Below, piece after piece: positions 37,399-45,605 of a stretch of 64,000 nucleotides of DNA (position 1 is its first letter; every line of letters starts with the position of its first letter). Under the pieces are notes generated by a model, which saw only the letters and a program-made list of their open reading frames with translations, had not been told where the DNA came from and ran no database searches. The stretch lies in NCBI RefSeq assembly GCF_900090205.1, contig NZ_LT607802.1:3241923-3305922 (forward strand), read 5' to 3'. The position numbers and the translations under genes were made by a program. This stretch comes from Vogesella sp. LIG4 (lineage in GTDB: Bacteria; Pseudomonadota; Gammaproteobacteria; Burkholderiales; Chromobacteriaceae).

Positions 37399-37781
37399 TT
37401 ACCGCATTCCTCAGATTGATTCGTTGTGAAGGTGGAAGAGTGGCGAAAGCGAGGCCCGAATGCACAGCATATTTGACATAATAAACATTATGCGACGTAA
37501 ACATTAAACCCCATGGGGGGCTTTTTCACCGGTTTGACCCGGTGCCGTCATCGTCGTCAGAACCACCAGACCGGCGATGGCCAGCGCGCCGATCTTTTTC
37601 CGAAAATCCTGCCAGAAGTCTTTCTTGGCTTGGGTTTTCTCGCGTGCGTAGTTGGTCGCAGCAATAATTTTGGCTACGCCAAACCCTGCTGATTCTCAAG
37701 CGTTACTTATCGGAAATAACTTATAGAACCCACGGCTTGGCTAAACGAGCATGTATAAAAACCACCATGTTCGGAGTTGAT
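37399..37781. other. Phage-remnant region without an intact gene
   Basis: Apart from the decayed frame at 37504-37695, I see only locally AT-rich sequence (37415-37505) that may have been the promoter of the DUF3653-like gene, and a GGAG ribosome site for the gene starting at 37782. No DUS-like 10-mer occurs from 36601 to 39026. Confidence 0.4.
37504..37695 (-). pseudogene. Remnant of a small phage-type membrane protein
   Basis: An open frame without a usable start codon encodes VAKIIAATNYAREKTQAKKD, then FWQDFRKKIGALAIAGLVVLTT, then a short tail. A charged segment followed by one hydrophobic helix is typical of small proteins accompanying DUF3653 genes in filamentous-phage-like elements, as far as I recall. 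The lack of any ATG, GTG or TTG before the conserved-looking part suggests a decapitated gene. Low certainty. Confidence 0.35.
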
Positions 37782-38066
37782 ATGAAAGCCGTTCGATTTG
37801 TTGCTAGTCTGTTGCGTGCAGTTGGACGCATGCTGCAAGCAGTTCCCGATGTTCCTGCAAGCCACCACGCACGGCGATGCGCCGTACCGGACCACGATGC
37901 GTTTGCCAGGCTGGTTGCCGCCTGTGGTCACAACCCGGCCTTGGCGGAAGAACTTATCGAGCACGAATGCCGCTCGAACGGCCGCAGCTGCCGCTACCAT
38001 GCGATCCTGGCAGCTATCGGCAGAATCCGGGATTACCGCCGTTATGGCCGGTTGCTGAATCCTTGA
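37782..38066 (+). CDS. Small hypothetical protein
   Basis: This 94-residue basic protein (MKAVRFVASLLRAVGRMLQA at the start) has a good GGAG ribosome site six bases before the ATG. Its middle, DAFARLVAACGHNPALAEELIEHECRS, looks helical, with two Cys residues and a cluster of Arg and Tyr at the end. No signal peptide or domain is recognised. It lies beside the decayed phage-like genes and may belong to the same remnant. A frame on the opposite strand (37707-38099) lacks such support. Confidence 0.45.
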   Translation: MKAVRFVASLLRAVGRMLQAVPDVPASHHARRCAVPDHDAFARLVAACGHNPALAEELIEHECRSNGRSCRYHAILAAIGRIRDYRRYGRLLNP

Positions 38067-38159
38067 TGGCTGTGGTCGGTTGCGGTGCTTGCAGAACAAC
38101 GGAACGGCGTCGGAGTACGCCGGGAGAAGCCTGCGCGAATGCGGCAGGCAAAAAAATAA

Positions 38160-38190
38160 CCTCCTGAATCGTCACGTCCAGGAGGCTTTG
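38160..38190. terminator. Hairpin downstream of the small hypothetical gene
   Basis: CCTCCTG (38160-38166) pairs with CAGGAGG (38179-38185) around a 12-nt loop, preceded by a run of A and followed by CTTTGT. It could serve either strand, including dusC transcripts from the right. Confidence 0.5.
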
Positions 38191-38303
38191 TAAGGTACGG
38201 CGCGAGGCCGCGATTCCGGCACTGTTGCGAGGAACGCTGCAGTAATCCAAGAACTGCTTGAATCATACGCGGTGGTGTCGCCCACGACTATTCGTAAAAA
38301 TAC

Positions 38304-39266
38304 CTATCCTTGTGCCGAGGCCTGTTTTATCGCTGACGCCAGTTCGTCAAACTTCTTCAATTCCTTGATTTTGCTGAACATTTCATCTGCTTCGACATAG
38401 TTGCGGCGCAGCATTTTCAGCCATTGCTTGATGCGGCTCAAGGCATAGTTGCCATTCTCCGCACGCTGCTGACATTGCGATGCCATATCCAGCAGCCACG
38501 GCAGCAGCTGCAGCCACGGCATTGGTGGCAACTCTTCGCCGTGCTGCTGCATATGCTTGATACGCAGCGCCAGGTCCGGTGCGGATACCAGGCCGCGCCC
38601 TATCATCACGGTTTCGCAACCGCTGACTTCGCGGATGGTCCGATAGTCGGCAACCGTCCACACTTCGCCATTGGCCACCACCGGAATCGCTACCGACTCG
38701 CGAATGCGGGCCAGCCATTCCCAGTGCGCGGGCGGCTTGTAGCCTTCCACCTTGGTGCGCGCATGCACGGTAAGCTCGTCGGCGCCGGCACTGGCAATCG
38801 CCTGGGCGCAAGCCAGTGTGAGGCTGGTATCTTCATAGCCCAGCCGCATCTTGGCGGTTACCGGTGTACTGGCAGGCACGGCTGCGCGCACGGCGCTGAC
38901 GATGGCGTGCAGCACCTCCGGCTCCTTGAGCAGCACCGCACCCCCGCGATGACGGTTGACTGTGGGCGCCGGGCAGCCAAAATTCAGGTCAACGGCGGCC
39001 GCCCCCAGTTCGGCGGCGCGCACAGCGTTGGCCGCAAGGAATTCGATATCCGAGCCCAGCAGCTGCACACGCAGCGGCGTGCCACTGCGCGTATGCGAGT
39101 CATTGGCCAGCTCCGGCGCCAAGCGCTGGAACGTGCGCGTGGGCAACAGCGAGCTGGTGACACGCACGAATTCGGTTACGCACAGGTCAATGCCACCAAT
39201 GCGCGTCAATACATCGCGCATGATGTCATCGACCAGCCCTTCCATGGGCGCCAGTACAATCTTCAT
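38304..39266 (-). CDS. dusC: tRNA-dihydrouridine synthase C
   Basis: This 320-residue FMN enzyme reduces uridine to dihydrouridine in tRNA; DusC acts on U16 in E. coli. The FMN barrel starts at [20 protein letters not shown], the catalytic Cys is in [21 protein letters not shown] (about residue 98), and [17 protein letters not shown] and PVVANGEVW follow. The pattern [13 protein letters not shown] together with PPAHWEW fits DusC rather than DusA or DusB. I chose the ATG at 39266; the upstream in-frame extension overlaps the divergent GNAT gene. One DUS-like 10-mer lies at 39027. Confidence 0.92.
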   Translation of the reverse strand: MKIVLAPMEGLVDDIMRDVLTRIGGIDLCVTEFVRVTSSLLPTRTFQRLAPELANDSHTRSGTPLRVQLLGSDIEFLAANAVRAAELGAAAVDLNFGCPAPTVNRHRGGAVLLKEPEVLHAIVSAVRAAVPASTPVTAKMRLGYEDTSLTLACAQAIASAGADELTVHARTKVEGYKPPAHWEWLARIRESVAIPVVANGEVWTVADYRTIREVSGCETVMIGRGLVSAPDLALRIKHMQQHGEELPPMPWLQLLPWLLDMASQCQQRAENGNYALSRIKQWLKMLRRNYVEADEMFSKIKELKKFDELASAIKQASAQG

Positions 39267-39295
39267 GAAGCCAGCCAGTAAACAGGAGGCCCGAA

Positions 39296-39769
39296 TTGTA
39301 TACAAGCGAGTCCGCAACTACCACGCCCGACATCACCATACGTAGCGGCGACGAACGCGACGTGGATAATGTCTTGCCACTGCTGGTGGCCTATCGGCAG
39401 TTCTATGGCCTGGAAAGCGAGCTACCGGCACTGCGCACATTTCTGCTGCAACGCCTGCAGCAGCGGCAGGCCGTGCTGTGGCTGGCTTTGCTGGATGGCG
39501 CGATGGCGGGCTTCGCCCTGCTCTACCCGGGTTTTTCCACGCTGAGCCTGCAACGCCGCGACCTGCTGCATGATCTGTTCGTGGCACCACAGGCCCGCGG
39601 CATCGGCCTTGGCCGTATGCTGCTACAGGCCATACAAGCGGCGGCGCCTGCCGGCAGCAGCCTGTTTCTGGAGACCGCGCACAACAATCACACCGCGCAG
39701 GCGCTGTATCGGCAGACCGGCTTTGTTGCCGACCAGCACTTTGGCACCTGGGAGTGGACGTCGGCTTGA
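39296..39769 (+). CDS. GNAT-family N-acetyltransferase, TTG start
   Basis: This 157-residue protein has the acetyl-CoA-binding signature [21 protein letters not shown] (about residues 93-113; the key part is [11 protein letters not shown]) and the C-terminal [17 protein letters not shown] typical of the family. The start is unusual: TTG at 39296 preceded by a perfect AGGAGG at seven bases, with no ATG nearby in frame before the domain. The substrate cannot be predicted; small molecules, peptides and proteins are all known for GNATs. It is divergent from dusC and precedes a nucleoside hydrolase by 57 bases. Confidence 0.85.
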   Translation: MYTSESATTTPDITIRSGDERDVDNVLPLLVAYRQFYGLESELPALRTFLLQRLQQRQAVLWLALLDGAMAGFALLYPGFSTLSLQRRDLLHDLFVAPQARGIGLGRMLLQAIQAAAPAGSSLFLETAHNNHTAQALYRQTGFVADQHFGTWEWTSA

Positions 39770-39826
39770 CGAGCACTCGCAAACGGTAGAACCTCGCCGC
39801 CCTTCCCGCCGCTATACAGGAACATC

Positions 39827-40771
39827 ATGAGCGACAAACGAGCGATCATTATCGACACCGATCCGGGGCAGGATGACGCGGTTGCCATCCTGTCCGCGCT
39901 GGGCGCCCCGCAACTGGACGTGCTGGGCATTACCGCCGTGGCCGGCAATGTGCCGCTGGCGCTGACCCAGCGTAACGCGCGCATCATCTGCGAATGGGCC
40001 GGACGCCCGGATGTGCCGGTATTTGCCGGCGCGGAAGCACCACTGCTGCGCCCGCTGATTACTGCCGAGCACGTGCACGGCAAAACCGGCATGGACGGCG
40101 TGCCGCTGCACGAACCGGACATGCCGCTGCAGCCGCAGCACGCCGCCGATTTCATCGTACAGACCCTGCGTAGCCGCCCGGCCGGCAGCGTTACGCTGTG
40201 CGCACTGGGGCCACTCACCAACCTGGCGCTGGCATTGCGCATGGCACCGGATATTGCGCCGCGCATCCGCGAGATCGTGCTGATGGGCGGCAGCTATTTC
40301 GAAGGTGGCAACATCACGCCGGCCGCCGAATTCAACATCTATGTCGACCCGCATGCCGCCGACGTGGTGGTGCGCTGCGGCGCACCCATCGTGATGATGC
40401 CGCTGGACGTCACCCACAAGGCGCGCACCTCGGCCGAGCGCATCGGCTGGCTGCGCGCCCTGCCCAACCGCGCCGGCAACCTGGCAGCCGACAGCATGAC
40501 CACGCTGGAACGCTACGACGTACAGCGCTACGGCGAGTTCGGCGCCCCGCTGCACGACCCGACGGTGATTGCCTACCTGCTGCAGCCCGCGCTGTTCAGC
40601 GGCCGCCAGGTGAACGTCAGCGTGGAACTGGCCGGCGAGTTCACGCTGGGCGCCACGGTTATCGACTGGTGGGGCGTCAGCGGCCGTGCGGCCAACGTGC
40701 AGTACATAACCGAAATCGACGCCGACGGCTTCTTCCGCCTGCTGGCCAGCTGCCTGGGCCGGCTGCCATGA
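39827..40771 (+). CDS. Inosine-uridine-type nucleoside hydrolase
   Basis: This 314-residue enzyme cleaves ribonucleosides to base plus ribose. The Ca2+-binding motif DTDPGQDDAVAIL (about residues 11-23) is intact, and EFNIYVDPHAADVV and the His-containing HDPTVIAYLL fit the active site. Family members RihA and RihC differ by substrate; sequence alone does not decide. A fair ribosome site (AGGAAC) precedes the ATG. Its stop overlaps the start of a DUF1653 gene (ATGA), so these are coupled. With the following genes it may form a salvage-related operon. Confidence 0.9.
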   Translation: MSDKRAIIIDTDPGQDDAVAILSALGAPQLDVLGITAVAGNVPLALTQRNARIICEWAGRPDVPVFAGAEAPLLRPLITAEHVHGKTGMDGVPLHEPDMPLQPQHAADFIVQTLRSRPAGSVTLCALGPLTNLALALRMAPDIAPRIREIVLMGGSYFEGGNITPAAEFNIYVDPHAADVVVRCGAPIVMMPLDVTHKARTSAERIGWLRALPNRAGNLAADSMTTLERYDVQRYGEFGAPLHDPTVIAYLLQPALFSGRQVNVSVELAGEFTLGATVIDWWGVSGRAANVQYITEIDADGFFRLLASCLGRLP

Positions 40772-40989
40772 GCGAAACCACCCTGCCGTCCGGCCGCTAT
40801 CAGCATTACAAGGGCAATTTCTACGAAGTGCTGGGCGTGGCACGGCACTCGGAAACCGACGAGCTGCTGGTAGTGTACCGCCCGCTGTACGGCGAGATGG
40901 GCTTGTGGGTGCGGCCACTGGCGATGTTTGTCGAACAGGTCGAGGTGAATGGCAGCCTGCAGCCGCGATTTCGCCGCCTTGATGACTGA
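40768..40989 (+). CDS. DUF1653-domain protein
   Basis: This 73-residue protein is a single DUF1653 domain: GRYQHYKGNFYEVLGVARHSETDE, then LVVYRPLYGEMGLWVRPLAMF (each motif shown in part: YQHYKGNFYEVLGVARHSET; YRPLYGEMGLWVRP). The family is widespread, often fused or next to nucleotide- or deacetylase-related genes, with no proven role. It starts within the last codons of the nucleoside hydrolase (ATGA overlap) and ends nine bases before the histone-deacetylase-like gene, so it sits in the middle of a tight operon. Confidence 0.85.
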   Translation: MSETTLPSGRYQHYKGNFYEVLGVARHSETDELLVVYRPLYGEMGLWVRPLAMFVEQVEVNGSLQPRFRRLDD

Positions 40990-40998
40990 TCGCGCGGC

Positions 40999-41901
40999 AT
41001 GCTGATTTTTCGTACCGACCAGTTCCCGTTGCCGCTGCCGGATGGGCACCGCTTCCCCGCCGCCAAGTACCAGATGCTGGCCGACGCCGTGCACGCCATT
41101 GCCGCGGCGCATATGACAACCGCACCGGCGGCCACGCCAGGCGAACTGATGCTGGCGCATGCGGTCAATTATGTTGCAGCCTTGTTCGATGGCAGCGTGG
41201 CACCCGACATCATGCGCGAGATCGGCCTGCCCTGGAGCCCGCAGCTGGTGCAGCGCAGCGCACGCTCGGTAGGCGCCACCATCGGCGCGGCACACAGCGC
41301 CTTGCAGTACGGTGCCGGCATCAACCTGGCTGGCGGCACCCACCATGCCGGCCATGCCAAGGGTGGCGGCTTCTGCGTATTCAACGACGTGGCCGTTGCC
41401 ATACGCCTGCTGCAACAGGAAGGCCGCATCCGCCGCGCAGCGGTAATCGACCTTGACGTGCACCAGGGAAACGGCACGGCAGAGCTGTTTGCCGGCGACG
41501 ACAGTGTGTTTACCCTGTCACTGCATGGCGAAAAGAACTTCCCGTTCCGCCGGGTGCCGTCTACGCTGGATGTGGGGGTTGCCGACAACACCGGGGATGG
41601 CGCTTACCTGCAGCTTCTGGATGACGCGCTGCGCACCCTGACAAGCAATGCCCAACCGGACATCGTGTTTTACCTGGCCGGCGCCGACCCTTACGAGGGC
41701 GATCGGCTGGGGCGCCTGTCGCTGAGCAAGGCAGGCCTGCTGGCGCGCGACTGCCGCGTGTTCGATCTGTGCGAGCAGCAACAGTGGCCACTGGCAGTAA
41801 CGATGGCGGGCGGCTATGCCGTTCCGATCGGCGACACGGTGGACATCCACCTGCAGACAGTGCGTGAGCTGCTGTCGCGTCATCACCCGAAAGGAGGTTG
41901 A
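40999..41901 (+). CDS. Histone-deacetylase-family (class IV-like) amidohydrolase
   Basis: This 300-residue zinc hydrolase shows the HDAC active site: GGTHHAGHAKGGGFCVFNDVAVA (key parts GGTHHAGH and GFCVFNDVA, about residues 112-134), the metal ligands in VIDLDVHQGNGTAELF, and DIVFYLAGADPYEGDRLGRL plus MAGGYA. It is close to the bacterial HDAC11-like group. Bacterial members deacetylate small molecules such as acetylpolyamines or, in some cases, proteins. The neighbouring acetyltransferase gene four genes upstream hints at a matched acetylation/deacetylation pair, but that is conjecture. It ends four bases before the msrA start. Confidence 0.9.
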   Translation: MLIFRTDQFPLPLPDGHRFPAAKYQMLADAVHAIAAAHMTTAPAATPGELMLAHAVNYVAALFDGSVAPDIMREIGLPWSPQLVQRSARSVGATIGAAHSALQYGAGINLAGGTHHAGHAKGGGFCVFNDVAVAIRLLQQEGRIRRAAVIDLDVHQGNGTAELFAGDDSVFTLSLHGEKNFPFRRVPSTLDVGVADNTGDGAYLQLLDDALRTLTSNAQPDIVFYLAGADPYEGDRLGRLSLSKAGLLARDCRVFDLCEQQQWPLAVTMAGGYAVPIGDTVDIHLQTVRELLSRHHPKGG

Positions 41902-41905
41902 TCTC

Positions 41906-42442
41906 ATGGACCCTGTTAAAGCCACCTTCGCTGGCGGCTGTTTCTGGTGCACCGAGGCGGTGTTTCGCCAGCTGGACGGCGTAATCGACGTCGTGCCCGG
42001 CTATATCGACGGTCACCTGGAGGACCCGGACTACGAACGCGTCTGCCATGGCAATACCGGCCATGCCGAGGCGATCGAACTGACCTACCAGCCAGACCAG
42101 ATCAGCTACCAGACTCTGCTGGAAGTGTTTTTCCTGACCCATGACCCCACGACGCTCAACCGTCAGGGGCATGATATCGGTACCCAGTACCGTTCAGCGG
42201 TATTTGCCCATGACCTGGCACAGCTGCAGCTGGCAAGCGATATGGTTGCCACGCTGGAAGCCAGCGGGCGCTACGAAGCGCCCGTCGTCACAGAGGTCAA
42301 GATGGCGCCGCGATTCTACCCGGCCGAACACTTCCATCATGACTACTTTTCCCGCAACCAGACTGCCGGCTACTGCCAGGTGGTCATCGCACCTAAGCTG
42401 TATAAGCTGCAAGAACAGCACCCGGAGTTGCTGAAAGCCTGA
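41906..42442 (+). CDS. msrA: Peptide methionine sulfoxide reductase MsrA
   Basis: This 178-residue enzyme reduces the S-form of methionine sulfoxide. The catalytic Cys is in TFAGGCFWCTEAVF (about residue 12), and GYIDGH, HAEAIELTYQP and EHFHHDYFSRN match the family. A perfect AAGGAGG lies six bases upstream. It follows the HDAC-like gene with a 4-base gap, so it is probably the last gene of that operon. The partner msrB is about 20 kb away in this window. A G/C-rich inverted repeat with a DUS-like 10-mer follows. Confidence 0.95.
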   Translation: MDPVKATFAGGCFWCTEAVFRQLDGVIDVVPGYIDGHLEDPDYERVCHGNTGHAEAIELTYQPDQISYQTLLEVFFLTHDPTTLNRQGHDIGTQYRSAVFAHDLAQLQLASDMVATLEASGRYEAPVVTEVKMAPRFYPAEHFHHDYFSRNQTAGYCQVVIAPKLYKLQEQHPELLKA

Positions 42443-42450
42443 ATGGCTGC

Positions 42451-42474
42451 GGGGTTGGCCGTGCGGCCAACCCC
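42451..42474. repeat. DUS-containing inverted repeat after msrA
   Basis: GGGGTTGGCC and GGCCAACCCC form a perfect 10-bp stem around GTGC. The right half contains an exact TGCGGCCAAC at 42462. It is placed 8 bases after the msrA stop, as expected for a transcription end signal. Confidence 0.75.
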
Positions 42475-42611
42475 GTCCACCCCGCCCCACGCCCAAGGCG
42501 TGTTCACGGCCTGCGGCACACCAATCTGCGGTTAGTGCAGACAAACTCCGTCCGCCGCCGTTTTTGCCCTGTCTCGCGCCAGCTCGCGCGATCATGAACA
42601 CGCTCTTCGGC

Positions 42612-42617
42612 TACAAT
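42612..42617 (+). promoter_or_regulatory. Possible -10 element of the sensor kinase gene
   Basis: TACAAT lies 38 bases before the ATG at 42655. The -35 region is poor. It argues for 42655 over an in-frame ATG at 42616, which would overlap this element. Confidence 0.35.
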
Positions 42618-42654
42618 GGCGCCATTGCTCGCGCCAGCCCGTCGTCATTTTCCG

Positions 42655-44964
42655 ATGCCCGCCAGAAAAACCGAACAACTCTTCGCCAACATGCCTTCGC
42701 TACGCCAGTGGTGGCGCATGATCAGCGACCTGTCACTGCGGGTGAAGGCCAGCTTCGTGCTGCTGTGGCTGCTGCTGTCGCTGGCCATCCTGCTGGCCGC
42801 GCTGTTCCTTACCGAGGAAAGCCGCCAGCAGCAGTTCGAAGCCGCCACCCTGCACATCAAGAAAACCCTGGAAGAACGGCTGCTGATCTGCGAAACCGCC
42901 ATCTACGGTTTCGCCGAACTGTCTGCGGCCAACCATGGCAGCGAGCAGACACGGCTGCGCCAGTTCGCCCAGAACATCGGCACCCGCTACCCCTACATCT
43001 ATCTGATGGGCTTCCAGCCGCGGATCAACCTGGCCCAGCGCGACAATTTCGAGGCGGCAACCAGCTTCCACGGCCAGCGCCCGTTCTTCATCAAGGATTA
43101 CAGCGGCCCGGCGCAGAGCAACTGGCGCGGTGCGCAATTCTGGCGGCCGGCGCCGGCGCGCCCCTACTACATCCCGCTGGTGGACCTGCTGCCGGCGCGC
43201 GCGGACATACGCAGCGAGCTGGCCGGCCTCGACATTGCCAACGACCAGATTCTCGGCCGCACGGTGCAGCAGGCCATCCGCAGCGGCGAAATCGAAGTCA
43301 CCCCGCCGTACGCGCTGCAGGCCGGCGAGCACGGCTTCGGCTACCTCAAGGCGGTGTATGCCGGCGGCGCGGCGCCGGAAAGCGTGGCGGAACGGCAAGA
43401 CAGCGTGGTCGGCATCATCATGCTGGGCATCCGGGCGGAAACCCTGCTTGCGGTGGAAGGCGACACCAATCGCCAGCTCAGTCTGCGCCTGCTGCCCAAC
43501 AACCTGCAGTCGGCACAAGGCAATATCGGCGACCCCGGTGGCCCCGGCCGCGCCGCCTACGCGCCCAGCAACGGCAGCTGGCTGCGGCAGCTGCTGTTCC
43601 CGTCGCGGCAGATCCAGCTTTCCATCGAGCGCGACTACTTCCCCTACCGGCTGGAAGTCATGCGCGCCAGCGACGTGCCGCATGTGCCGCTGCCGCTGTA
43701 CGGGCTGGCACTCGGCTCCGGCGCCTTCATTTCCGCCCTGCTGCTGCTGATCGCCGCCTCGCAGAACAATGAGCGGTTGCAAAGCGAGCACTACCACGAA
43801 ACCCTGCACCGCGAGCGGCAGCAGGCGCTGGTAACGCTGGAAAGCATCGATGACGCGGTGCTGGTGCTGGATTGCGACTACCGCGTGGAATATCTCAACC
43901 CCAAGGCCGCGCTGCTGCTGGGCGTGGCCGCGCAGCAGGCGGCAGGCAAGCTGCTGGCCAATATCTGGAATGTGCGTTTCGAGCTGGCGCGCGAGGCAAC
44001 GCCCGACCCGGTGGCGGCCTGCCGCCAGCTGCTGGATCGCGTGGTGCTACCGGAAAACGCCTACCTGCTGCGCCCAGACGGCCATGGTGCCTATATCGAA
44101 GGCACGGTGTCGCCGCTGCTGAGCCAGGACGGCACGCTGCGCAGCATCGTCATCACCTTCCGTGACATGGCGCCGCTGCGCCAGCGCATGGCCGAGGCGC
44201 TGGAGCGCAGCGAACAGCGGCTGAAACAGCACCAGGCCGAGCTGGCACGCGTGGCGCGTATCAACACCCTGGGCGAGATGACCTCCGGCATCGCCCACGA
44301 GATCAACCAGCCGCTGTCGGCCATCGTCAGCTACAACGAAGCCTGCCTCAGCATGCTGGAAGACGACGAACCGGACCGCATCCTGCTCAAGACCGCGCTG
44401 TTTTCCTCGGTAAAGCAGGCGCAAAGAGCTGGGCACATCGTCAAAAAACTAAGAGAATTCGTCGCCAGCAAACAGGCGGAGCTGACCGCGGTGGACGTCA
44501 ACCAGGCGGTGCTCAACGTCATCACCCTGATCGAATCGGAACTGCGCGACCACGACGTCACGGTAAACACCGACCTGGCCAGCAGCCTGCCGCGCGTGCA
44601 GGCCGATACCATCCAGGTGGAACAGGTGGTGATGAACCTGTGCAAGAACGCCATGGAAGCGCTGATGGAAGTGCCGGGCGAGCGCCGGCTGTTCATCTAC
44701 AGCGAGCCGCGCGGCGGGCGCATCCGGGTAGGCGTGCGCGACAACGGCCCCGGCATGTCGGTGGACACGCTGCAGAAGATCTTCCAGCCGTTTTTTAGCT
44801 CCAAGTCGCAAGGCATGGGGCTGGGGCTGACCATCAGCCACACTATTATCGAAAACATGGGCGGTGTGCTCAGTGCCGGCAATCTGGACACCGGTGGCGC
44901 CGAGTTCTACTTCGAACTGCCCATGATCAAGCCGCAAGGCGAACCTGAAGGAGCAAGCGTGTAA
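42655..44964 (+). CDS. Membrane sensor histidine kinase with CHASE-type periplasmic domain and PAS
   Basis: This 769-residue kinase has two membrane helices (about residues 35-56 and 345-369) enclosing a periplasmic domain with CHASE features (RYPYIYLMGFQPRI, FEAATSFHGQRPFF). Then come a PAS domain (about 395-500; DAVLVLDCDYRVEYLNPKAALLLG), a HisKA helix GIAHEINQPLSAIVSYNEAC with the phospho-His near 548, and an ATPase domain (VVMNLCKNAMEAL, DNGPGMS, GMGLGLTISHTIIE). CHASE domains sense small extracellular ligands; this one is unknown. The stop overlaps the regulator start (TAATG). An alternative start is ATG 42691. Confidence 0.9.
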   Translation: MPARKTEQLFANMPSLRQWWRMISDLSLRVKASFVLLWLLLSLAILLAALFLTEESRQQQFEAATLHIKKTLEERLLICETAIYGFAELSAANHGSEQTRLRQFAQNIGTRYPYIYLMGFQPRINLAQRDNFEAATSFHGQRPFFIKDYSGPAQSNWRGAQFWRPAPARPYYIPLVDLLPARADIRSELAGLDIANDQILGRTVQQAIRSGEIEVTPPYALQAGEHGFGYLKAVYAGGAAPESVAERQDSVVGIIMLGIRAETLLAVEGDTNRQLSLRLLPNNLQSAQGNIGDPGGPGRAAYAPSNGSWLRQLLFPSRQIQLSIERDYFPYRLEVMRASDVPHVPLPLYGLALGSGAFISALLLLIAASQNNERLQSEHYHETLHRERQQALVTLESIDDAVLVLDCDYRVEYLNPKAALLLGVAAQQAAGKLLANIWNVRFELAREATPDPVAACRQLLDRVVLPENAYLLRPDGHGAYIEGTVSPLLSQDGTLRSIVITFRDMAPLRQRMAEALERSEQRLKQHQAELARVARINTLGEMTSGIAHEINQPLSAIVSYNEACLSMLEDDEPDRILLKTALFSSVKQAQRAGHIVKKLREFVASKQAELTAVDVNQAVLNVITLIESELRDHDVTVNTDLASSLPRVQADTIQVEQVVMNLCKNAMEALMEVPGERRLFIYSEPRGGRIRVGVRDNGPGMSVDTLQKIFQPFFSSKSQGMGLGLTISHTIIENMGGVLSAGNLDTGGAEFYFELPMIKPQGEPEGASV

Positions 44965-45596
44965 TGCCAGCCATGACCCCGACGATTTTTGTCATCGATG
45001 ACGACCCGGCCGTGCGCGACTCCCTGGCGCTGCTGATCGGCACCCAGGGCATGCGCGTGCAGACCTTCGAACATGCCGAAGCCTTCCTGCAGAAATTCCA
45101 CCCCGACGAAATCGGCTGCCTGGTGCTGGACATCCGCATGCCGCAGACCTCGGGCCTGGCGCTGCAGGACATGCTGAACCTGCGCAACATCCTGATGCCC
45201 ATCATCTTCATCACCGGTCACGGCGATATCGAAGAATGCCGCCGCGCCTTCCGTGGCGGTGCGGTAGACTTCCTCACCAAGCCGATCAACGCGCCGCAGC
45301 TGCTGGACAGCCTGAAGAAGGCGATCCGCATCAGCATCCAGCAGCAGGAGCAGATGTCGGCCACGCAGGAGGTGCGCCAGCGCCTGGAGCGCATCACCGA
45401 CCGCGAACGGCTGATCCTGCGCCTGGTGGCCGAGGGGCAGTCCAGCAAGGAAATCGCCCGCGAGCTGGACGTATCGCCGCGCACGGTGGAAGCGCACCGT
45501 GCCAAGCTGTTCGAAAAACTGGAAATCGATTCACTGGCCGAGCTGGTGCGCTTCTACCTGAGCGCGCTGGACGTCACCCAGCCCGGCCAACAATAA
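44964..45596 (+). CDS. FixJ/NarL-type response regulator
   Basis: This 210-residue regulator has a receiver domain (FVIDDDPAVRDSLALLIG, phospho-acceptor Asp in GCLVLDIRMPQTSGLALQ, Lys in FLTKPINAP) and a LuxR-type DNA-binding domain (ITDRERLILRLVAEGQSSKEI, then LDVSPRTVEAHRAKLFEKL). It resembles FixJ and TtrR. Its start overlaps the kinase stop by one base, so the two are translated together and certainly partners. No target gene is obvious: nadK and recN downstream are housekeeping genes. The receiver starts at about residue 6. Confidence 0.93.
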   Translation: MPAMTPTIFVIDDDPAVRDSLALLIGTQGMRVQTFEHAEAFLQKFHPDEIGCLVLDIRMPQTSGLALQDMLNLRNILMPIIFITGHGDIEECRRAFRGGAVDFLTKPINAPQLLDSLKKAIRISIQQQEQMSATQEVRQRLERITDRERLILRLVAEGQSSKEIARELDVSPRTVEAHRAKLFEKLEIDSLAELVRFYLSALDVTQPGQQ

Positions 45597-45605
45597 GCCC
45601 GCAAC

